From: Winogradskya humida
GTDB taxonomy: Bacteria; Actinomycetota; Actinomycetes; Mycobacteriales; Micromonosporaceae
Length of the DNA stretch: 64,000 nucleotides
Reading direction: 5' to 3'
Assembly: GCF_016862215.1 (NCBI RefSeq)
Contig: NZ_BOMN01000029.1
Location: forward strand, 62,001 to 126,000
Of the stretch, positions 26,790-37,112 are shown piece after piece. The notes beneath the pieces were generated by a model, which did not search any database, was not told the origin of the DNA, and saw only the letters and a list, made by a program, of their open reading frames with translations. How positions within the stretch are numbered: position 1 is the stretch's first letter; each line of letters begins with the position of its first letter. Both the position numbers and the translations under genes were made by a program.

Positions 26790-27633
26790 CCTGGAGGCGC
26801 TTCGTGTCCTGACCCGGTGGCAGCCCGTAGAAGCGGCGGTATTCGCGGTTGAATTGCGTCGCGCTCGCGTACCCCACCGATTGGGCGACCTCGGCCGCGC
26901 TTCCCTCGCCGGCCATCATGCGGCGCCGCGCTTCCTGCAACCGGAGCTGTTTCTGGAACCGCATCGGGCTCATGCCCGTCGCAGCCTTGAAGTGCCGGTG
27001 CAGGGTCGCGGGGCTCATGTGGGCGACCGCCGCGATGCCGTCGATGGCCAGCGGCTCGTCATAGTGGGTGACGATCCACGCGGCGGCCTCGCGGATCCGG
27101 GCCGCCGCGGTGTCGGTGCGCGACCATTGCCGCAGCGCCGGGCCGAGTGGGCCCGCCAGCAGCCGGTAGAGGATCTCGCCCTCGACGCGGCCGGCCAGTG
27201 CACCGATGTCCTGCGGCGCATCCAGCAGGCAGACCCAGCGGGTGACCGCGTCGACGATCTCCGGCGTCATCGGGGCCGTGGTGCGCACCTCGCCGTCGGA
27301 CGTGACCTTGTCGCCCATCTCCAGGATCGAGCCGGCCAGGACCTGACTGTCGAGGTGGAGCACCACCGACCGGTACGGCACCCGCTCGAAGATCGCGCTG
27401 ACCGGCGTGGCCAGGGAGTTCAGGAACATCTCGCCGCCTCGGGTGACCCAGCTGCGTTCGCCGGAGACGCTGCGTTTGGCGCCGGCGACGGTGAAGCAGA
27501 TCATCGGGACGTACTGCTGGTCGCTGGGGGCGATGGACTCGTCGAGGGCGACCAGGGTCTGGCGGGGGACGGCGGTTTCGCCCCAGATTCCGACGTGGTG
27601 CCGGTTCACGGCTTCGGCAAGGCGTTCGAGCAT
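26779..27633 (-). CDS. AraC family transcriptional regulator
   Basis: A 284-residue AraC regulator with an N-terminal cupin-type domain (AraC_N; from about residue 22, QTLVALDESIAPSDQQYVPM) and two C-terminal helix-turn-helices (EPLAIDGIAAVAHMSPATLHRHFKAATGMSP and SAAEVAQSVGYASATQFNREYRRFYG). The ATG at 27633 has AGGGAG seven bases upstream and was preferred to the TTG at 27660. It diverges from an aldo/keto reductase, the usual target of this subgroup. Confidence 0.92.
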   Translation of the reverse strand: MLERLAEAVNRHHVGIWGETAVPRQTLVALDESIAPSDQQYVPMICFTVAGAKRSVSGERSWVTRGGEMFLNSLATPVSAIFERVPYRSVVLHLDSQVLAGSILEMGDKVTSDGEVRTTAPMTPEIVDAVTRWVCLLDAPQDIGALAGRVEGEILYRLLAGPLGPALRQWSRTDTAAARIREAAAWIVTHYDEPLAIDGIAAVAHMSPATLHRHFKAATGMSPMRFQKQLRLQEARRRMMAGEGSAAEVAQSVGYASATQFNREYRRFYGLPPGQDTKRLQVRR

Positions 27634-27647
27634 GCGGCGCTCCCTGA

Positions 27648-28703
<1,056 letters not shown>

Positions 28704-29231
28704 CCGAACCCCGCACCATCAAAATCACCACAGAGGTCCGCGCGTGGCTGCGAACCCTGCGACAGACCGACCCGGAGAACTACCGGCCGGTCAATGCGAC
28801 GGAGGGGCGAGCAATGAGGCCTTCCAGGTAACGGCCGTTGACGTTGGGTGACGGTTTTGTTCGGGTCGCGCGGCCGCGTTCGATATGCGGGATCGAGGGC
28901 TGCCGTGGTGATCCGGCCGGTGGTCCAGGGTCCCGGCGTGGTTGTGGTGTTTGTCGATTCTCGGGGGTCGACTGCGGGTGTCGGCCCGGTGTGTGGCATC
29001 CCGGCCGGCGGTCAGGGTGTGGCTTTCGGGGTTGCCTGCTGGGTAACGGCCCAGCGGCCGGGTTCGGGTCGTGGTCGCGAGGCGTCCGGTGTTCGGTGTC
29101 CTTGGATGCGGGCGGTGTGGCGTTGTAGGCGGAACCCGTGGTGGCGTAGGTCGCCTGGCGTGTGCTGCTCTGTATGAAGTCGGCTTCCTTTCATCTCTCG
29201 TTGGGGGCTGTGGATATCGTCTAGTCATTTG
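28704..29231. other. Gene-free stretch holding a toxin-gene fragment
   Basis: Apart from the HigB-like fragment at 28715-28831 nothing convincing is seen. The longer frames here on both strands (28791-29228 minus; 28838-29177 plus) are low-complexity Arg/Thr/Pro or Gly/Val/Arg translations of GC-rich DNA without ribosome sites. Confidence 0.6.
28715..28831 (+). pseudogene. Fragment of a HigB/RelE-like toxin gene
   Basis: Twelve bases after the reductase stop a frame reads TIKITTEVRAWLRTLRQTDPENYRPVNA, which resembles the start of actinobacterial HigB-type (Gp49-like) toxins (xVxxWLxxLxxxDPExYxxVxAA). It breaks off after about 28 residues and no start codon precedes it. A HigA-like antitoxin lies about 1 kb downstream (29738-30052), so a toxin-antitoxin pair appears to have been interrupted and lost. 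Confidence 0.45.
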
Positions 29232-29594
29232 TCAGCAGGCGGTGCCGTATTTGACTCGCCAGCGGTTGGTGAAACGGCCCCAGTCGAACAGGTCGCCGGT
29301 GGCGCGTCTGCGGTCACGCTCGTATGCGGCGTCGGCTTGAGCCCGGCTGGTGTTCGCGTCGCGGAACAACGCACGTGCGGCCTCGATCCACATGATTTTG
29401 CCGTCCGCTGTCCGGGCGTCGGGAGAGTCGCGGCGCAGCCGGGCGGCATGACCTAGTGCTTTTCCGAAAGCCCGCCGGACCCGGTGCTCACGCCGGAACT
29501 CCTCGGTTGCTGGGGAGTAGTTTCGGCGTCGGGTCGGGTCACGAATCCACGCCAATTCGACTGTGGTAAAGATTTCCAGCTGAGCGAATGTCAT
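29232..29594 (-). CDS. Hypothetical protein, 120 residues
   Basis: A compact, charged protein (MTFAQLEIFTTVELAWIRDP...) rich in Arg and aromatic residues, with no signal or membrane segment. Its ATG has AAGG about ten bases upstream and the codon use looks coding, but base composition is lower in G+C than that of its neighbours. It lies between a toxin fragment and a truncated antitoxin, so it may have arrived with a mobile segment. No family was recognised. Confidence 0.55.
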   Translation of the reverse strand: MTFAQLEIFTTVELAWIRDPTRRRNYSPATEEFRREHRVRRAFGKALGHAARLRRDSPDARTADGKIMWIEAARALFRDANTSRAQADAAYERDRRRATGDLFDWGRFTNRWRVKYGTAC

Positions 29595-29737
29595 CCCTTG
29601 ATCCTTCTCAGCGGGGACCTTGATCGGAAGGGCGGGTGTGCCTTTATCGTATTGAGGGATATCACATGGGACTGAATGGCGAATGGTGAATATCGGGATA
29701 GCCGCGAGGTGGTGAATGGATTTCGGGAGGGCGATGA
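29595..29737. other. AT-richer spacer
   Basis: This spacer is clearly lower in G+C than the rest of the window (for example TTTATCGTATTGAGGGATAT). It probably holds the promoters of the flanking small genes; no specific site is claimed. Confidence 0.4.
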
Positions 29738-30052
29738 TTGCCGGGCCGGCACGTCATGGTTTGCCGTTTTGAGCAGGCTGTTACTCCGTCCACCGGCTAC
29801 GTCGGAGGGTGGTGTCGTATTCTCGGGACGGTCACCGAACGCACGCAGACCCTTACGCGGAATGGGCGGCTGGGGCTGACGCAGCGGCAGGTGGCTGATC
29901 TCATGGGGGTGACGCCCGGGCGGGTCAGTCAGATCGAGAACGGCGATCTCGATGTGAACGAGGTCGCCACGCTCAGCCGTTACGCGCAGGCGCTGGGTGC
30001 CAAGATGTGGATCATCTTCGCCTATGGCAACGACCTGCGACAGATCGCCTGA
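29738..30052 (+). CDS. HigA-like XRE antitoxin, N-terminus altered
   Basis: Residues about 35-104 (LTRNGRLGLTQRQVADLMG ... GNDLRQIA) match the helix-turn-helix and closing strand of HigA-type antitoxins, ending in the usual FGDDLxxIA-like tail. The first 34 residues do not fit the family, where a helix leading into LREARG is expected, so the N-terminus looks replaced. TTG at 29738 has GGGAGG seven bases upstream; ATG 29756 is the alternative. No intact toxin adjoins it. It may survive as a DNA-binding orphan. Confidence 0.6.
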   Translation: MPGRHVMVCRFEQAVTPSTGYVGGWCRILGTVTERTQTLTRNGRLGLTQRQVADLMGVTPGRVSQIENGDLDVNEVATLSRYAQALGAKMWIIFAYGNDLRQIA

Positions 30053-30062
30053 GAAGCCCCAC

Positions 30063-30500
30063 TCAACCGGCGACCACTCGGGTGAGCAGGGCGATGAGCT
30101 GGGATTGTTCGGCGGGGGTCAGGGCGGCGGTGAGGGTGGCGTTGGCCTGATTGCCGAGGTGGGTGGTGCGGGTCAGGGTTGCCTGGCCCGCTGGGGTGAG
30201 GGTGATGGAGTTCTTGCGACGGTCGACCGGGGATGGGGTGCGGTCGATCAGGTCGTCGCCGTGCAGGTCCTGGATGATGGCGACCATGTCTTTGGGATCG
30301 ACTCGCAGGGTTCGGGCGAGGTCGGCCTGGGAGAGCGGGCCCAGCTCGGCGACCGTGGCGAGGACTGCGTGGTGCATCATTCGCAGGCCTTCGGCGGCGA
30401 GGGCTTCGGTGACGAGGCGGTGGCCTCGGGCGGCCGCCCGGCCCAGTAGCCAGCTTGGCAGGACTCGGATGCTGTGTGGGGCGTACGGGACGTCGGTCAC
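30063..30500 (-). CDS. MarR family transcriptional regulator
   Basis: A 145-residue winged-helix regulator: LSQADLARTLRVDPKDMVAIIQDLHGDDLIDRTPSPVDRRKNSITLTPAG covers the recognition helix and wing (about residues 54-104). It diverges from a quinone oxidoreductase gene with a perfect 18-bp palindrome between them. The GTG start lies seven bases after the -10 box TAGGCT (minus, 30512-30507), implying a leaderless message. Release from DNA by a phenolic or oxidant ligand would be typical for the family (inference). Confidence 0.92.
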   Translation of the reverse strand: MTDVPYAPHSIRVLPSWLLGRAAARGHRLVTEALAAEGLRMMHHAVLATVAELGPLSQADLARTLRVDPKDMVAIIQDLHGDDLIDRTPSPVDRRKNSITLTPAGQATLTRTTHLGNQANATLTAALTPAEQSQLIALLTRVVAG

Positions 30501-30519
30501 GGCCGTAGCCTAGCTAAAC

Positions 30520-30546
30520 CGTTGGGATATCCCAACGAGTTATATT
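30520..30546. promoter_or_regulatory. MarR operator palindrome and oxidoreductase promoter
   Basis: CGTTGGGATATCCCAACG at 30520-30537 is a perfect 18-bp palindrome. TATATT at 30541-30546 is a clear -10 box for the plus-strand gene, so bound MarR would cover its spacer. The minus-strand -10 of marR lies 8 bases to the left, so one site can control both genes. Confidence 0.8.
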
Positions 30547-30558
30547 AGCCTGGCGGGC

Positions 30559-31479
30559 ATGCGGAGAGTGCGTTATTACGAGCACGGCGGGCCGGAAGTG
30601 CTGACGGTGGAGCAGGCAGCGGATCCGGTGCCAGGTCAGGGCGAGTTGACCGTACGCCCGGAGTCCATCGGCGTCACCCTCCCCGCCGTACGCATGGTGC
30701 GGGACCCCAAGAGCCCGCTCCCCGGAGTGCTCGGCGGGGAAGTCGCCGGCGAGGTGCTCGCGGTCGGTGAAGGCGTCACGGGGTTTTCCGTCGGGGATCG
30801 GGTGGTGTCCCTGCCCTTCACCGGCTCATATGCCGAGCTGGTCGTCGTCCCCGCCGTGATGACGACCCACCTTCCGCAGGGCAGCAGCGCCTCACAAGCC
30901 GTCGCACTCGTCCGTAGTGGACACGTGGCGCTGGCGGCGTTGAGCGTCGCGAACGTAAAGCCGGAAGAATCGGTGCTGGTCACCGCGGCGGCCGGCGGGG
31001 TGGGGCACCTCGCTGTGCAGTTGGCCAAGCTGCAGGGCGTACCCAGAGTGGTTGCGGCAGTTGGTGATCTCGCCAAGGGTGACTTTCTCCGCGAGCTGGG
31101 GGCCGACGAAGTTGTCAGGTATGGCGATGACGTGCAGGTGGATGTGGTGCTCGACGGGGCCGGTGGGGAGTTGCTCGGCACCGCGCTGAAAGCGGTCCGG
31201 CCCGGTGGGCGGCTGGTCTTCTTCAACTCGGGCGGTGGGACGATCGACGCGTCCGACCTGCTGGGCGGCGCGAAGACCGTGACCGGTATGGCCGTCCGGC
31301 ACTTCGCCGCCGCCCATCGGGACCTCTACGACCAGCACCACGATCTGCTCTGGAAGCTCGCCCGGGACGGCCGGCTTCGGCCCGCGGTCCACGCCGAGCT
31401 GCCGCTGGGCGACGCTGCCGAGGCCCACCGCATCATTGAGACGCGGCGGAACCTCGGCAAGGTCGTCCTCAAGCCTTAG
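30559..31479 (+). CDS. Zinc-independent quinone oxidoreductase (MDR superfamily)
   Basis: A 306-residue medium-chain dehydrogenase/reductase of the QOR type: GroES-like N-terminal domain with GGEVAGEVLAVGEGVTGFSVGDRV (about residues 59-82), nucleotide-binding loop AAAGGVGHLAVQLAKL (about 142-157), and no zinc-ligand Cys cluster. It reduces quinones or enones with NADPH. The MarR-controlled divergent position fits a role in detoxifying electrophiles. Its stop overlaps the convergent ABC gene by 11 bases. Confidence 0.9.
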   Translation: MRRVRYYEHGGPEVLTVEQAADPVPGQGELTVRPESIGVTLPAVRMVRDPKSPLPGVLGGEVAGEVLAVGEGVTGFSVGDRVVSLPFTGSYAELVVVPAVMTTHLPQGSSASQAVALVRSGHVALAALSVANVKPEESVLVTAAAGGVGHLAVQLAKLQGVPRVVAAVGDLAKGDFLRELGADEVVRYGDDVQVDVVLDGAGGELLGTALKAVRPGGRLVFFNSGGGTIDASDLLGGAKTVTGMAVRHFAAAHRDLYDQHHDLLWKLARDGRLRPAVHAELPLGDAAEAHRIIETRRNLGKVVLKP

Positions 31480-32245
31480 CAGTGGGTGGCGGCTCGGCGG
31501 CGCCGGTCATGATGGCGACCGCGTCGGACATGCTGTGGCTCTTCGGGGTGATGACCGTGGCGCGGCGGCCGAGGCGCTGGATGTGGATGCGGTCGGCGAC
31601 TTCGAAGACATGGGGCATGTTGTGGCTGATCAGGATGACCGGGAGGCCCTTGTCGCGGACGTCGCGGATCAGTTGCAGGACCCGGTTTCCCTCTTTGACG
31701 CCGAGGGCGGCGGTGGGTTCGTCGAGGATGACGACCTTGCTGCCGAAGGCCGCGGAGCGGGCCACCGCGACCGCTTGGCGCTGGCCGCCGGAGAGCGACT
31801 CCACCGCCTGGCCGATGTTCTGCAGGGTGCCGATGCCCAGCTCCGACATGTGCCGCCGGGCCTCCGCGCGCATGTGGCCGCGGTCGAGCATCCGGAAGAC
31901 GCTGCCGAGCACGCCGGGTTTGCGTTGTTCGCGGCCGAGGAACAGGTTGTCGGCGATGTCGAGGCCGGGGGCGACGGCGAGGGTCTGGTAGACGGTTTCG
32001 ATGCCGGCCTCGCGGGCCTCCATCGGATTGCGGAACGTCACCCGTTCGCCGTCGAGGTAGATCTCGCCCTCGTCCGGGACGATGGCGCCGGAGAGTGCCT
32101 TGATCAGGCTGGATTTGCCGGCGCCGTTGTCGCCGATGACCGCGAGGATCTCACCGGGGTAGAGCTCGAGATCGCTGCCGTTGATGGCGACGACCCGCCC
32201 GTACCGTTTGGTCAGGCCACGCGCTTCCAGGACGGGAGTCGTCAT
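31469..32245 (-). CDS. Sugar ABC importer ATP-binding protein (FrcA-like, single domain)
   Basis: A 258-residue ATPase with Walker A GDNGAGKSS near residues 37-45, signature SLSGGQRQAVAVAR and Walker B VVILDEPTAALG. It has only one ATPase domain, as in fructose-type FrcA, unlike the double-domain protein of the rhamnose system. Start ATG 32245 shares a base with the permease stop (TGATG). It is the last gene of the operon binding protein - permease - ATPase. Confidence 0.92.
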   Translation of the reverse strand: MTTPVLEARGLTKRYGRVVAINGSDLELYPGEILAVIGDNGAGKSSLIKALSGAIVPDEGEIYLDGERVTFRNPMEAREAGIETVYQTLAVAPGLDIADNLFLGREQRKPGVLGSVFRMLDRGHMRAEARRHMSELGIGTLQNIGQAVESLSGGQRQAVAVARSAAFGSKVVILDEPTAALGVKEGNRVLQLIRDVRDKGLPVILISHNMPHVFEVADRIHIQRLGRRATVITPKSHSMSDAVAIMTGAAEPPPTAKA

Positions 32246-33267
32246 CAGGTTTTCACCTTCCTGATCCACTGGTCGAGAGAAACGGCGACGAGCACCAGGA
32301 GGCCGATCGCGAAGCCTTGCCAGACGACTTCGACGCCGCCGAGCTGGAGGCCGTTGCGGAAGACGCCGACGATGAGGGCGCCGATCAGGGTGCCGAGGAC
32401 GCTGCCCCGGCCGCCGAAGAGGCTGGTGCCGCCGAGGACGACGGCCGTGATGGAGTCGAGGTTGTAGTCGGTGCCGACGTTGGGGCTGGCCGAGGCGAGG
32501 CGGCCGATCAGGATCCAGCCGCCGACGGCGTAGAGCAGACCCGCGATCGTGTAGACCGAGAACAACACGCGACTGGTACGGATACCCGCGAGCCGGGCAG
32601 CCTCGATGTCGTCGCCCGTCGCGTACACGTGCTTGCCCCATGCGGTCCTGCTCAGGGCATAGAAGAAGAGCCCGAACAGCAGCAACATGAAGATCGAGCC
32701 GTACGTGAGCCGGAAGCCGCCGATCGGGATGGAGTTGCCGGTCCACGTCATGATCGAGGGCATGTCCGAGCCGCGGACCGTCTCGCTGTTGGAGATCACC
32801 GAGTTCAGTGAGAAGAACATCGTCAGCGTGCCGAGCGTGACGATGAACGGTGGCAGCTTGATCCGGGTTACCAGGAAGCCGTTGAGCGCGCCCATGGCCG
32901 TGCCGAAGGCGAGACCGAACAGCAGTGCAAGCACGCCGGGCAGCCCGGCCCGGGTGCAGAAAACCGCCATCAGGATCGAGGAGAAGACCGCGATGGCGCC
33001 CGCCGAGAGATCGATACCGGCGGTCAGGATCACCAGCGTCTGGCCGAGGGCGAGCACGGCGATGACGGTGACCTGCGCGAGGACGAGTGAGAGGTTGGCG
33101 GCGGAGAAGAAGCGGACGTTGACGATCGAGAACGCGATGATCGCCACGATCAGGACGGCCAGCGGCCCGAGGACCGGGTTGCCGTGCAGGATGTGCTGGA
33201 CGCGCAGGCCGAACGAGTCGTTCCTGGCGACGTCGAAGTCGGTGGCGGTCTCGGTGGCAGTTGCCAT
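32245..33267 (-). CDS. Sugar ABC importer permease (FrcC/RbsC-like)
   Basis: A 340-residue CUT2-family permease with about ten hydrophobic segments, LVILTAGIDLSAGAIAVFSS near residues 79-98 and the cytoplasmic AARLAGIRTSRVLFSVYTIAG. ATG 33267 was preferred over an in-frame start ten codons upstream because it lies two bases after the stop of the binding-protein gene. A single permease suggests it works as a homodimer. Confidence 0.9.
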   Translation of the reverse strand: MATATETATDFDVARNDSFGLRVQHILHGNPVLGPLAVLIVAIIAFSIVNVRFFSAANLSLVLAQVTVIAVLALGQTLVILTAGIDLSAGAIAVFSSILMAVFCTRAGLPGVLALLFGLAFGTAMGALNGFLVTRIKLPPFIVTLGTLTMFFSLNSVISNSETVRGSDMPSIMTWTGNSIPIGGFRLTYGSIFMLLLFGLFFYALSRTAWGKHVYATGDDIEAARLAGIRTSRVLFSVYTIAGLLYAVGGWILIGRLASASPNVGTDYNLDSITAVVLGGTSLFGGRGSVLGTLIGALIVGVFRNGLQLGGVEVVWQGFAIGLLVLVAVSLDQWIRKVKT

Positions 33268-33269
33268 GC

Positions 33270-34319
33270 TCAGCCCCAGCAGTTCTGCGTGCCCCACGTG
33301 GAATCCTTGGCTTCCACGCCGGCCTGCGGGTCGTCGGTGATCAGGGTGGTGCCGGTATCGATGAAGTCCTTACCGGCCGTGGCCTGCGGTTTCGAGCCGT
33401 CCTTGGCGAACTTCGCGATCGCCTCGATGCCCATGCTCGCCATCTTCAGCGGGAACTGCATCGACGTCGCGCCGATGACGCCCTTCTTGACGTTCTCGAC
33501 CCCGGGGCAGCCACCGTCGATGGAGACGATGACCGTGTCCTTGTCCCGCCCGGCGGCCTTGAGCGCCTGGTACGCGCCGGCCGCCGCGGGTTCGTTGATC
33601 GTGTAGACGAGGTTGATCGACGGGTCCTTCTGCAGCAGGTTCTCCATCGCCGTACGCCCGCCGTCCTCCGCGCCGTCGGTGACGTCGTGTCCGGCGATCC
33701 GCGGGTCGCTCTCGTCACCGATCTTGTTGGCGTCGCCGACCGGGATGCCGAACCCGTCGAGGAATCCCTGGTCCCGCTTGACGTCCACGGAGACCTGGTT
33801 GGCGTTGAGGTCCAGCATGGCGATCTTCGCCGTCCGGCCGTCCTTCGCGAACTTCGCCTTCGCCCACTGCCCGATGAGCTTCCCGGCCTGGTAGTTGTCG
33901 GTCGCGAAGGTGGCGTCGGCCGCGTCCGGCGGGTCGGTCGGCGTGTCCAGGGCGATGACGAGCATGCCCCGCTCATGGGCGAGGTCGATCGACGGGACGA
34001 TCGCCTTGGAATCGTTGGGAGTGATCAGAAAACCTTTGGCACCGTACGACGACAGGTTCTCGATCGCCAGCACCTGCGCCTCGTTGTCGCCGTCCTGCTT
34101 GCCCGCGAACGACTGCAGTTCGAGACCCTGCTGGCCGGCTTCGCGCTGGGCGCCCTTCTTCATCGTCACGAAGAACGGGTTTGTGTCCGTCTTGGTGATG
34201 AGGCCGACGACCGGTTCGCCCGTCCCGCCGCCGCATGCCGCCGCGGTGCCCACCACCAGCACCCCGACGACCACTGCCGGGCCGAGTCGCCCGCCCCGGG
34301 GCACGATCCATTGCCGCAT
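33270..34319 (-). CDS. Sugar-binding lipoprotein of ABC importer
   Basis: A 349-residue RbsB/FrcB-type binding protein. The signal ends in a lipobox-like TAAAC (Cys29) and the mature domain opens [45 protein letters not shown] and [16 protein letters not shown] are typical ligand-contact stretches of fructose- and ribose-type proteins. GGAGGGG precedes the ATG. It is divergent from a LacI gene, with a perfect operator at the predicted start of transcription. The sugar is unknown. Confidence 0.9.
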   Translation of the reverse strand: MRQWIVPRGGRLGPAVVVGVLVVGTAAACGGGTGEPVVGLITKTDTNPFFVTMKKGAQREAGQQGLELQSFAGKQDGDNEAQVLAIENLSSYGAKGFLITPNDSKAIVPSIDLAHERGMLVIALDTPTDPPDAADATFATDNYQAGKLIGQWAKAKFAKDGRTAKIAMLDLNANQVSVDVKRDQGFLDGFGIPVGDANKIGDESDPRIAGHDVTDGAEDGGRTAMENLLQKDPSINLVYTINEPAAAGAYQALKAAGRDKDTVIVSIDGGCPGVENVKKGVIGATSMQFPLKMASMGIEAIAKFAKDGSKPQATAGKDFIDTGTTLITDDPQAGVEAKDSTWGTQNCWG

Positions 34320-34351
34320 GTCCCCTCCAAACCGATTTAGCACAAATCGAG

Positions 34352-34397
34352 AGACAACGTTGTCTTGCAGTAGACGTCGCCATGCATCGACTGTCAA
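34352..34397 (-). promoter_or_regulatory. Promoter and operator of second sugar importer
   Basis: Minus-strand TTGACA (34397-34392) and TCTACT (34374-34369), 17 bases apart, form a promoter with a start near 34362. AGACAACGTTGTCT at 34352-34365 is a perfect 14-bp palindrome with the central CG of LacI sites, directly over that start. CGATTT/AAATCG (34333-34349) forms a further small hairpin in the leader. Confidence 0.75.
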
Positions 34398-34445
34398 CAA
34401 TAAGTTTCCGGCAGATTGCGTACAGTGATCATTGGGAGGTCTGTC

Positions 34446-35267
34446 GTGGGGCGGCCCACCATGAACGATGTCGCCCGGAACGCGGGCGTGAGCCTGAAAA
34501 CCGTGTCCCGGGTGGTGAACGGCGAGACCACAGTGGACCCCGGGCTCGCCGCGCGGGTGCGGGCGGCCGTTGCCGCGCTGGGATACCGGCCGAACCTCGG
34601 TGCCAGCATGCTGCGGCGCAACGATCGGCGTACCCGGATGATCGGGGTCCTGCTCACCGACCTGGCCGGACCGTTCTCCGCGGCGGTGCATCGCGCTGTT
34701 GAGGACGAGGCCCGCGCGCGTGGCGTACATGTGCTCGGTGGCAGCACCGACGACGACCCGCAGCGGGCGCAGGACCTGGTGGAGGCGTTCGCCCGGCGGC
34801 ACGTGGACGGGGTGATCCTGACGGCTCCGGCGGTGGTGGACCTGCCGAGCGTCGTCATCGACCGCGAGGCCGGGATCGGTCAGGGGATGCGCCATCTGAG
34901 GAACCACGGGCATCGGCGAATTGTGTTTGTGGAGCGGGAGGTTCACGCGGTGTTCGCGCTGCCGGATCCGCCCACTGCGATTCTCGCCGGGAGCACGTCG
35001 GTCACGATCGAGGTGGTCCGGGCGCTGCGCGAGCGCGGGCTGCGGGACCGGGTGGCGTTGGTCGGGCTTGGTGACTTTCCCACGGCTGACCTGCTCGAAC
35101 CCGCGGTCACCGTGGTGGCTCAGGATCCTGCCGCGACAGGCCGGGCGGCCGCGGGGGCACTCTTCGAGCAGATCGATGGGGGTACGCAGGGAGCGCGGGC
35201 GATCAGCATCCCTACAACGCTGATCGCCCGCGGTTCCGGGGAGATCCGGCCTGCTACGGGAAGCTGA
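34446..35267 (+). CDS. Compact LacI family regulator
   Basis: Only 273 residues instead of the usual 330-345. The helix-turn-helix ([27 protein letters not shown]) and hinge region are complete, but the sensor domain is shortened: the stretch between [20 protein letters not shown] and [17 protein letters not shown] lacks the usual DN..G..A segment, and a further portion is missing before the conserved [24 protein letters not shown] 34446 has GGGAGG seven bases upstream. The operator at 34352-34365 is its likely target. The shortened pocket may change or remove ligand response. Confidence 0.85.
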   Translation: MGRPTMNDVARNAGVSLKTVSRVVNGETTVDPGLAARVRAAVAALGYRPNLGASMLRRNDRRTRMIGVLLTDLAGPFSAAVHRAVEDEARARGVHVLGGSTDDDPQRAQDLVEAFARRHVDGVILTAPAVVDLPSVVIDREAGIGQGMRHLRNHGHRRIVFVEREVHAVFALPDPPTAILAGSTSVTIEVVRALRERGLRDRVALVGLGDFPTADLLEPAVTVVAQDPAATGRAAAGALFEQIDGGTQGARAISIPTTLIARGSGEIRPATGS

Positions 35268-36993
35268 CCACGTTCACCGGCACGGTCTCGGCACCCTGTG
35301 CGGCGTCGCCGGTCTGGTTGACGACGTGGTCGATCGTGCCCTTGCCGCCGAGCGAGACGGTCAGCAGATCGTGCAGCTTGACGCCGTCGGTCACCGGCAC
35401 CTCGAAGCCGTGCTCCGCGTGGATGCTCTCGTCGGCGGTGAAGTTGCAGTAGCTGCCCAGGCCCCACGCCTCGTGGTTCTTGACGGTGTCCGCGACCTTG
35501 TATGCCGCGTACCCCTTGGCGTCGGCGCGCCAGGCGTCCTGGCTCGGCGGGTCGTACGGCATCTCGTTCTGCAGGAAGATCGTCCGGCCGTTCTCGCCGT
35601 TCCAGACGACGTTGTCCTTCTGGTAGTGCTCGACGAAGAGCCCGTACCCGGTGACGTCGTCGCCGTTGACGACGAGGCCCGAGTCGGCGGGGTTCTCGGT
35701 CCAGCCCGCGCCGGCGCCGTGGTCGGCACGCCACGCCCAGATGTGGTCGATGACCGTGTCGTCGCTGTTCACCAGCAGGCTGTTCGTCGCCTTGCCGGGC
35801 CCGGCGCCACCGATCCGGAAGAACACGTCCTGCACGGAAACCGGGTTGGCCGCGTGGTCCGCCGAGGCTCCATCTTCGCCGATGACCAGCAGGTTCTCCG
35901 AGTTGGCGGTACCCGCGTCGAACAGCACACCGGCGATCTTCACGCCGTCCACGTCGGAGACCTGCATCGGGGTCACGCCGTTGTCGGGAATGATCGTGGC
36001 GTAGCCGATGCCGAGCACCACCGTGTCCGGCCGCGTCACCTTGATCGTGTCGTCGACGTGGTAGACGCCCGGGGTGAGCAGCAGGTTCAGGCCCTGCTCC
36101 AGCGCGGCGTTGATGGTGGCCGCCGAATCACCCGGCTTCGCCACGTAGAACTCGCTCAGCGGCAGGCTCTTACCCGGCGTGTTGCCGTTCGCCCAGCTCA
36201 CGCCGGAAGAGTCGTGCGCCAGGTCGGGGACGAACACGCCGCCGTCGTAGAGGTAGGGCTTCTCGCGGGTGACCGGCGAGGTCGGCAGCACGGTGTACGG
36301 CGGGTTCGGGAAGCTCTGGGCCGGGGCGCCCTTCACCCCCGAGAACGTCATGTTCCAGACGCCGTTCTCGTTCGACTTGATCTCGCTGTTACGGGTGAAC
36401 CACTGCTGCTGCGAGTACGGCTGCTGGGCCCCGCTGATCCGCGAGTCGGCGATGTAGCCGCCGGACGCCCAGCCGTACCCGTCAGGGGCGAGGTTGAGGT
36501 CTCCATGCACATCCATGCGGCGGAACGGCGCGGCCTGCGCCACCGCCCAGCGGTCCGCACCCGAGACGGGAGTGATCGACAGGTTCTCCGCCGACCGCCA
36601 GAAGTTCTGGGTGGCGTTGCCGTCGAACCAGCCCGCGTCAACCGTGAGGTCGCCGTTGATCTGGACGTCATCGGGATTCTGCCCGAGACCGAGCACCGAC
36701 GTGTAGAACCCGACCTGGATGTTCAGGCCGTTGTAGGTGCCCGGCTCGAAGGCGAGCACGTAGCGGTCCGTACCGAACTGGTTGGACTCCTGCTTCTTGA
36801 AGATCTCGTCGGCCTTCGCCTGGATGTCCGTGGCGGCCATCGACGGGTCGAAGACGATCACGTTCGAGCCGAGATCACCGCCGGCCTGTACTTCCTGCTC
36901 GGCCGCATCGGCATGCAGCACGGTGACCGCGGCGTAACCGCCGACCACTGTGGCGACCACGGCTCCGAGCGCGCTTAAGCGCTTCTTCTTCAC
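35254..36993 (-). CDS. GH55 beta-1,3-glucanase, secreted
   Basis: A 579-residue secreted protein: signal peptide to about residue 31, then a two-part right-handed beta-helix of the GH55 type. Segments such as [58 protein letters not shown] and [19 protein letters not shown] match Streptomyces GH55 exo-beta-1,3-glucanases closely (recalled, not searched). It would hydrolyse laminarin or fungal beta-1,3-glucan. It has no added carbohydrate-binding domain, unlike its tandem paralogue. The GTG start has AGGAG upstream. Its stop overlaps the convergent LacI gene by 14 bases. Confidence 0.82.
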   Translation of the reverse strand: MKKKRLSALGAVVATVVGGYAAVTVLHADAAEQEVQAGGDLGSNVIVFDPSMAATDIQAKADEIFKKQESNQFGTDRYVLAFEPGTYNGLNIQVGFYTSVLGLGQNPDDVQINGDLTVDAGWFDGNATQNFWRSAENLSITPVSGADRWAVAQAAPFRRMDVHGDLNLAPDGYGWASGGYIADSRISGAQQPYSQQQWFTRNSEIKSNENGVWNMTFSGVKGAPAQSFPNPPYTVLPTSPVTREKPYLYDGGVFVPDLAHDSSGVSWANGNTPGKSLPLSEFYVAKPGDSAATINAALEQGLNLLLTPGVYHVDDTIKVTRPDTVVLGIGYATIIPDNGVTPMQVSDVDGVKIAGVLFDAGTANSENLLVIGEDGASADHAANPVSVQDVFFRIGGAGPGKATNSLLVNSDDTVIDHIWAWRADHGAGAGWTENPADSGLVVNGDDVTGYGLFVEHYQKDNVVWNGENGRTIFLQNEMPYDPPSQDAWRADAKGYAAYKVADTVKNHEAWGLGSYCNFTADESIHAEHGFEVPVTDGVKLHDLLTVSLGGKGTIDHVVNQTGDAAQGAETVPVNVVSFP

Positions 36994-37112
36994 AGCGTTT
37001 GCTCCTAGCGAGGGGGGATTTGCCGCGGGGCGTTCGGGGAAACGTCACCGCGGCCACGTCCGACGCTAGGACGATCTTCTCGGCGACCGGTCGTTTTGTC
37101 GCCAAAGTGCAT
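36994..37112. other. Spacer with candidate regulatory palindrome
   Basis: GGCGAC (37082-37087) and GTCGCC (37098-37103) form an inverted repeat, and the left half continues into the palindrome CGACCGGTCG (37084-37093). It lies about 90 bases before the GH55 start and may be an operator. The spacing to the terminator on the right suggests that the two GH55 genes are transcribed separately. Confidence 0.4.

Noticed and set aside
28791..29228. 145-residue minus-strand ORF and overlapping plus-strand ORFs
   Set aside because: Low-complexity Arg/Thr/Pro or Gly/Val translations typical of GC-rich non-coding DNA.
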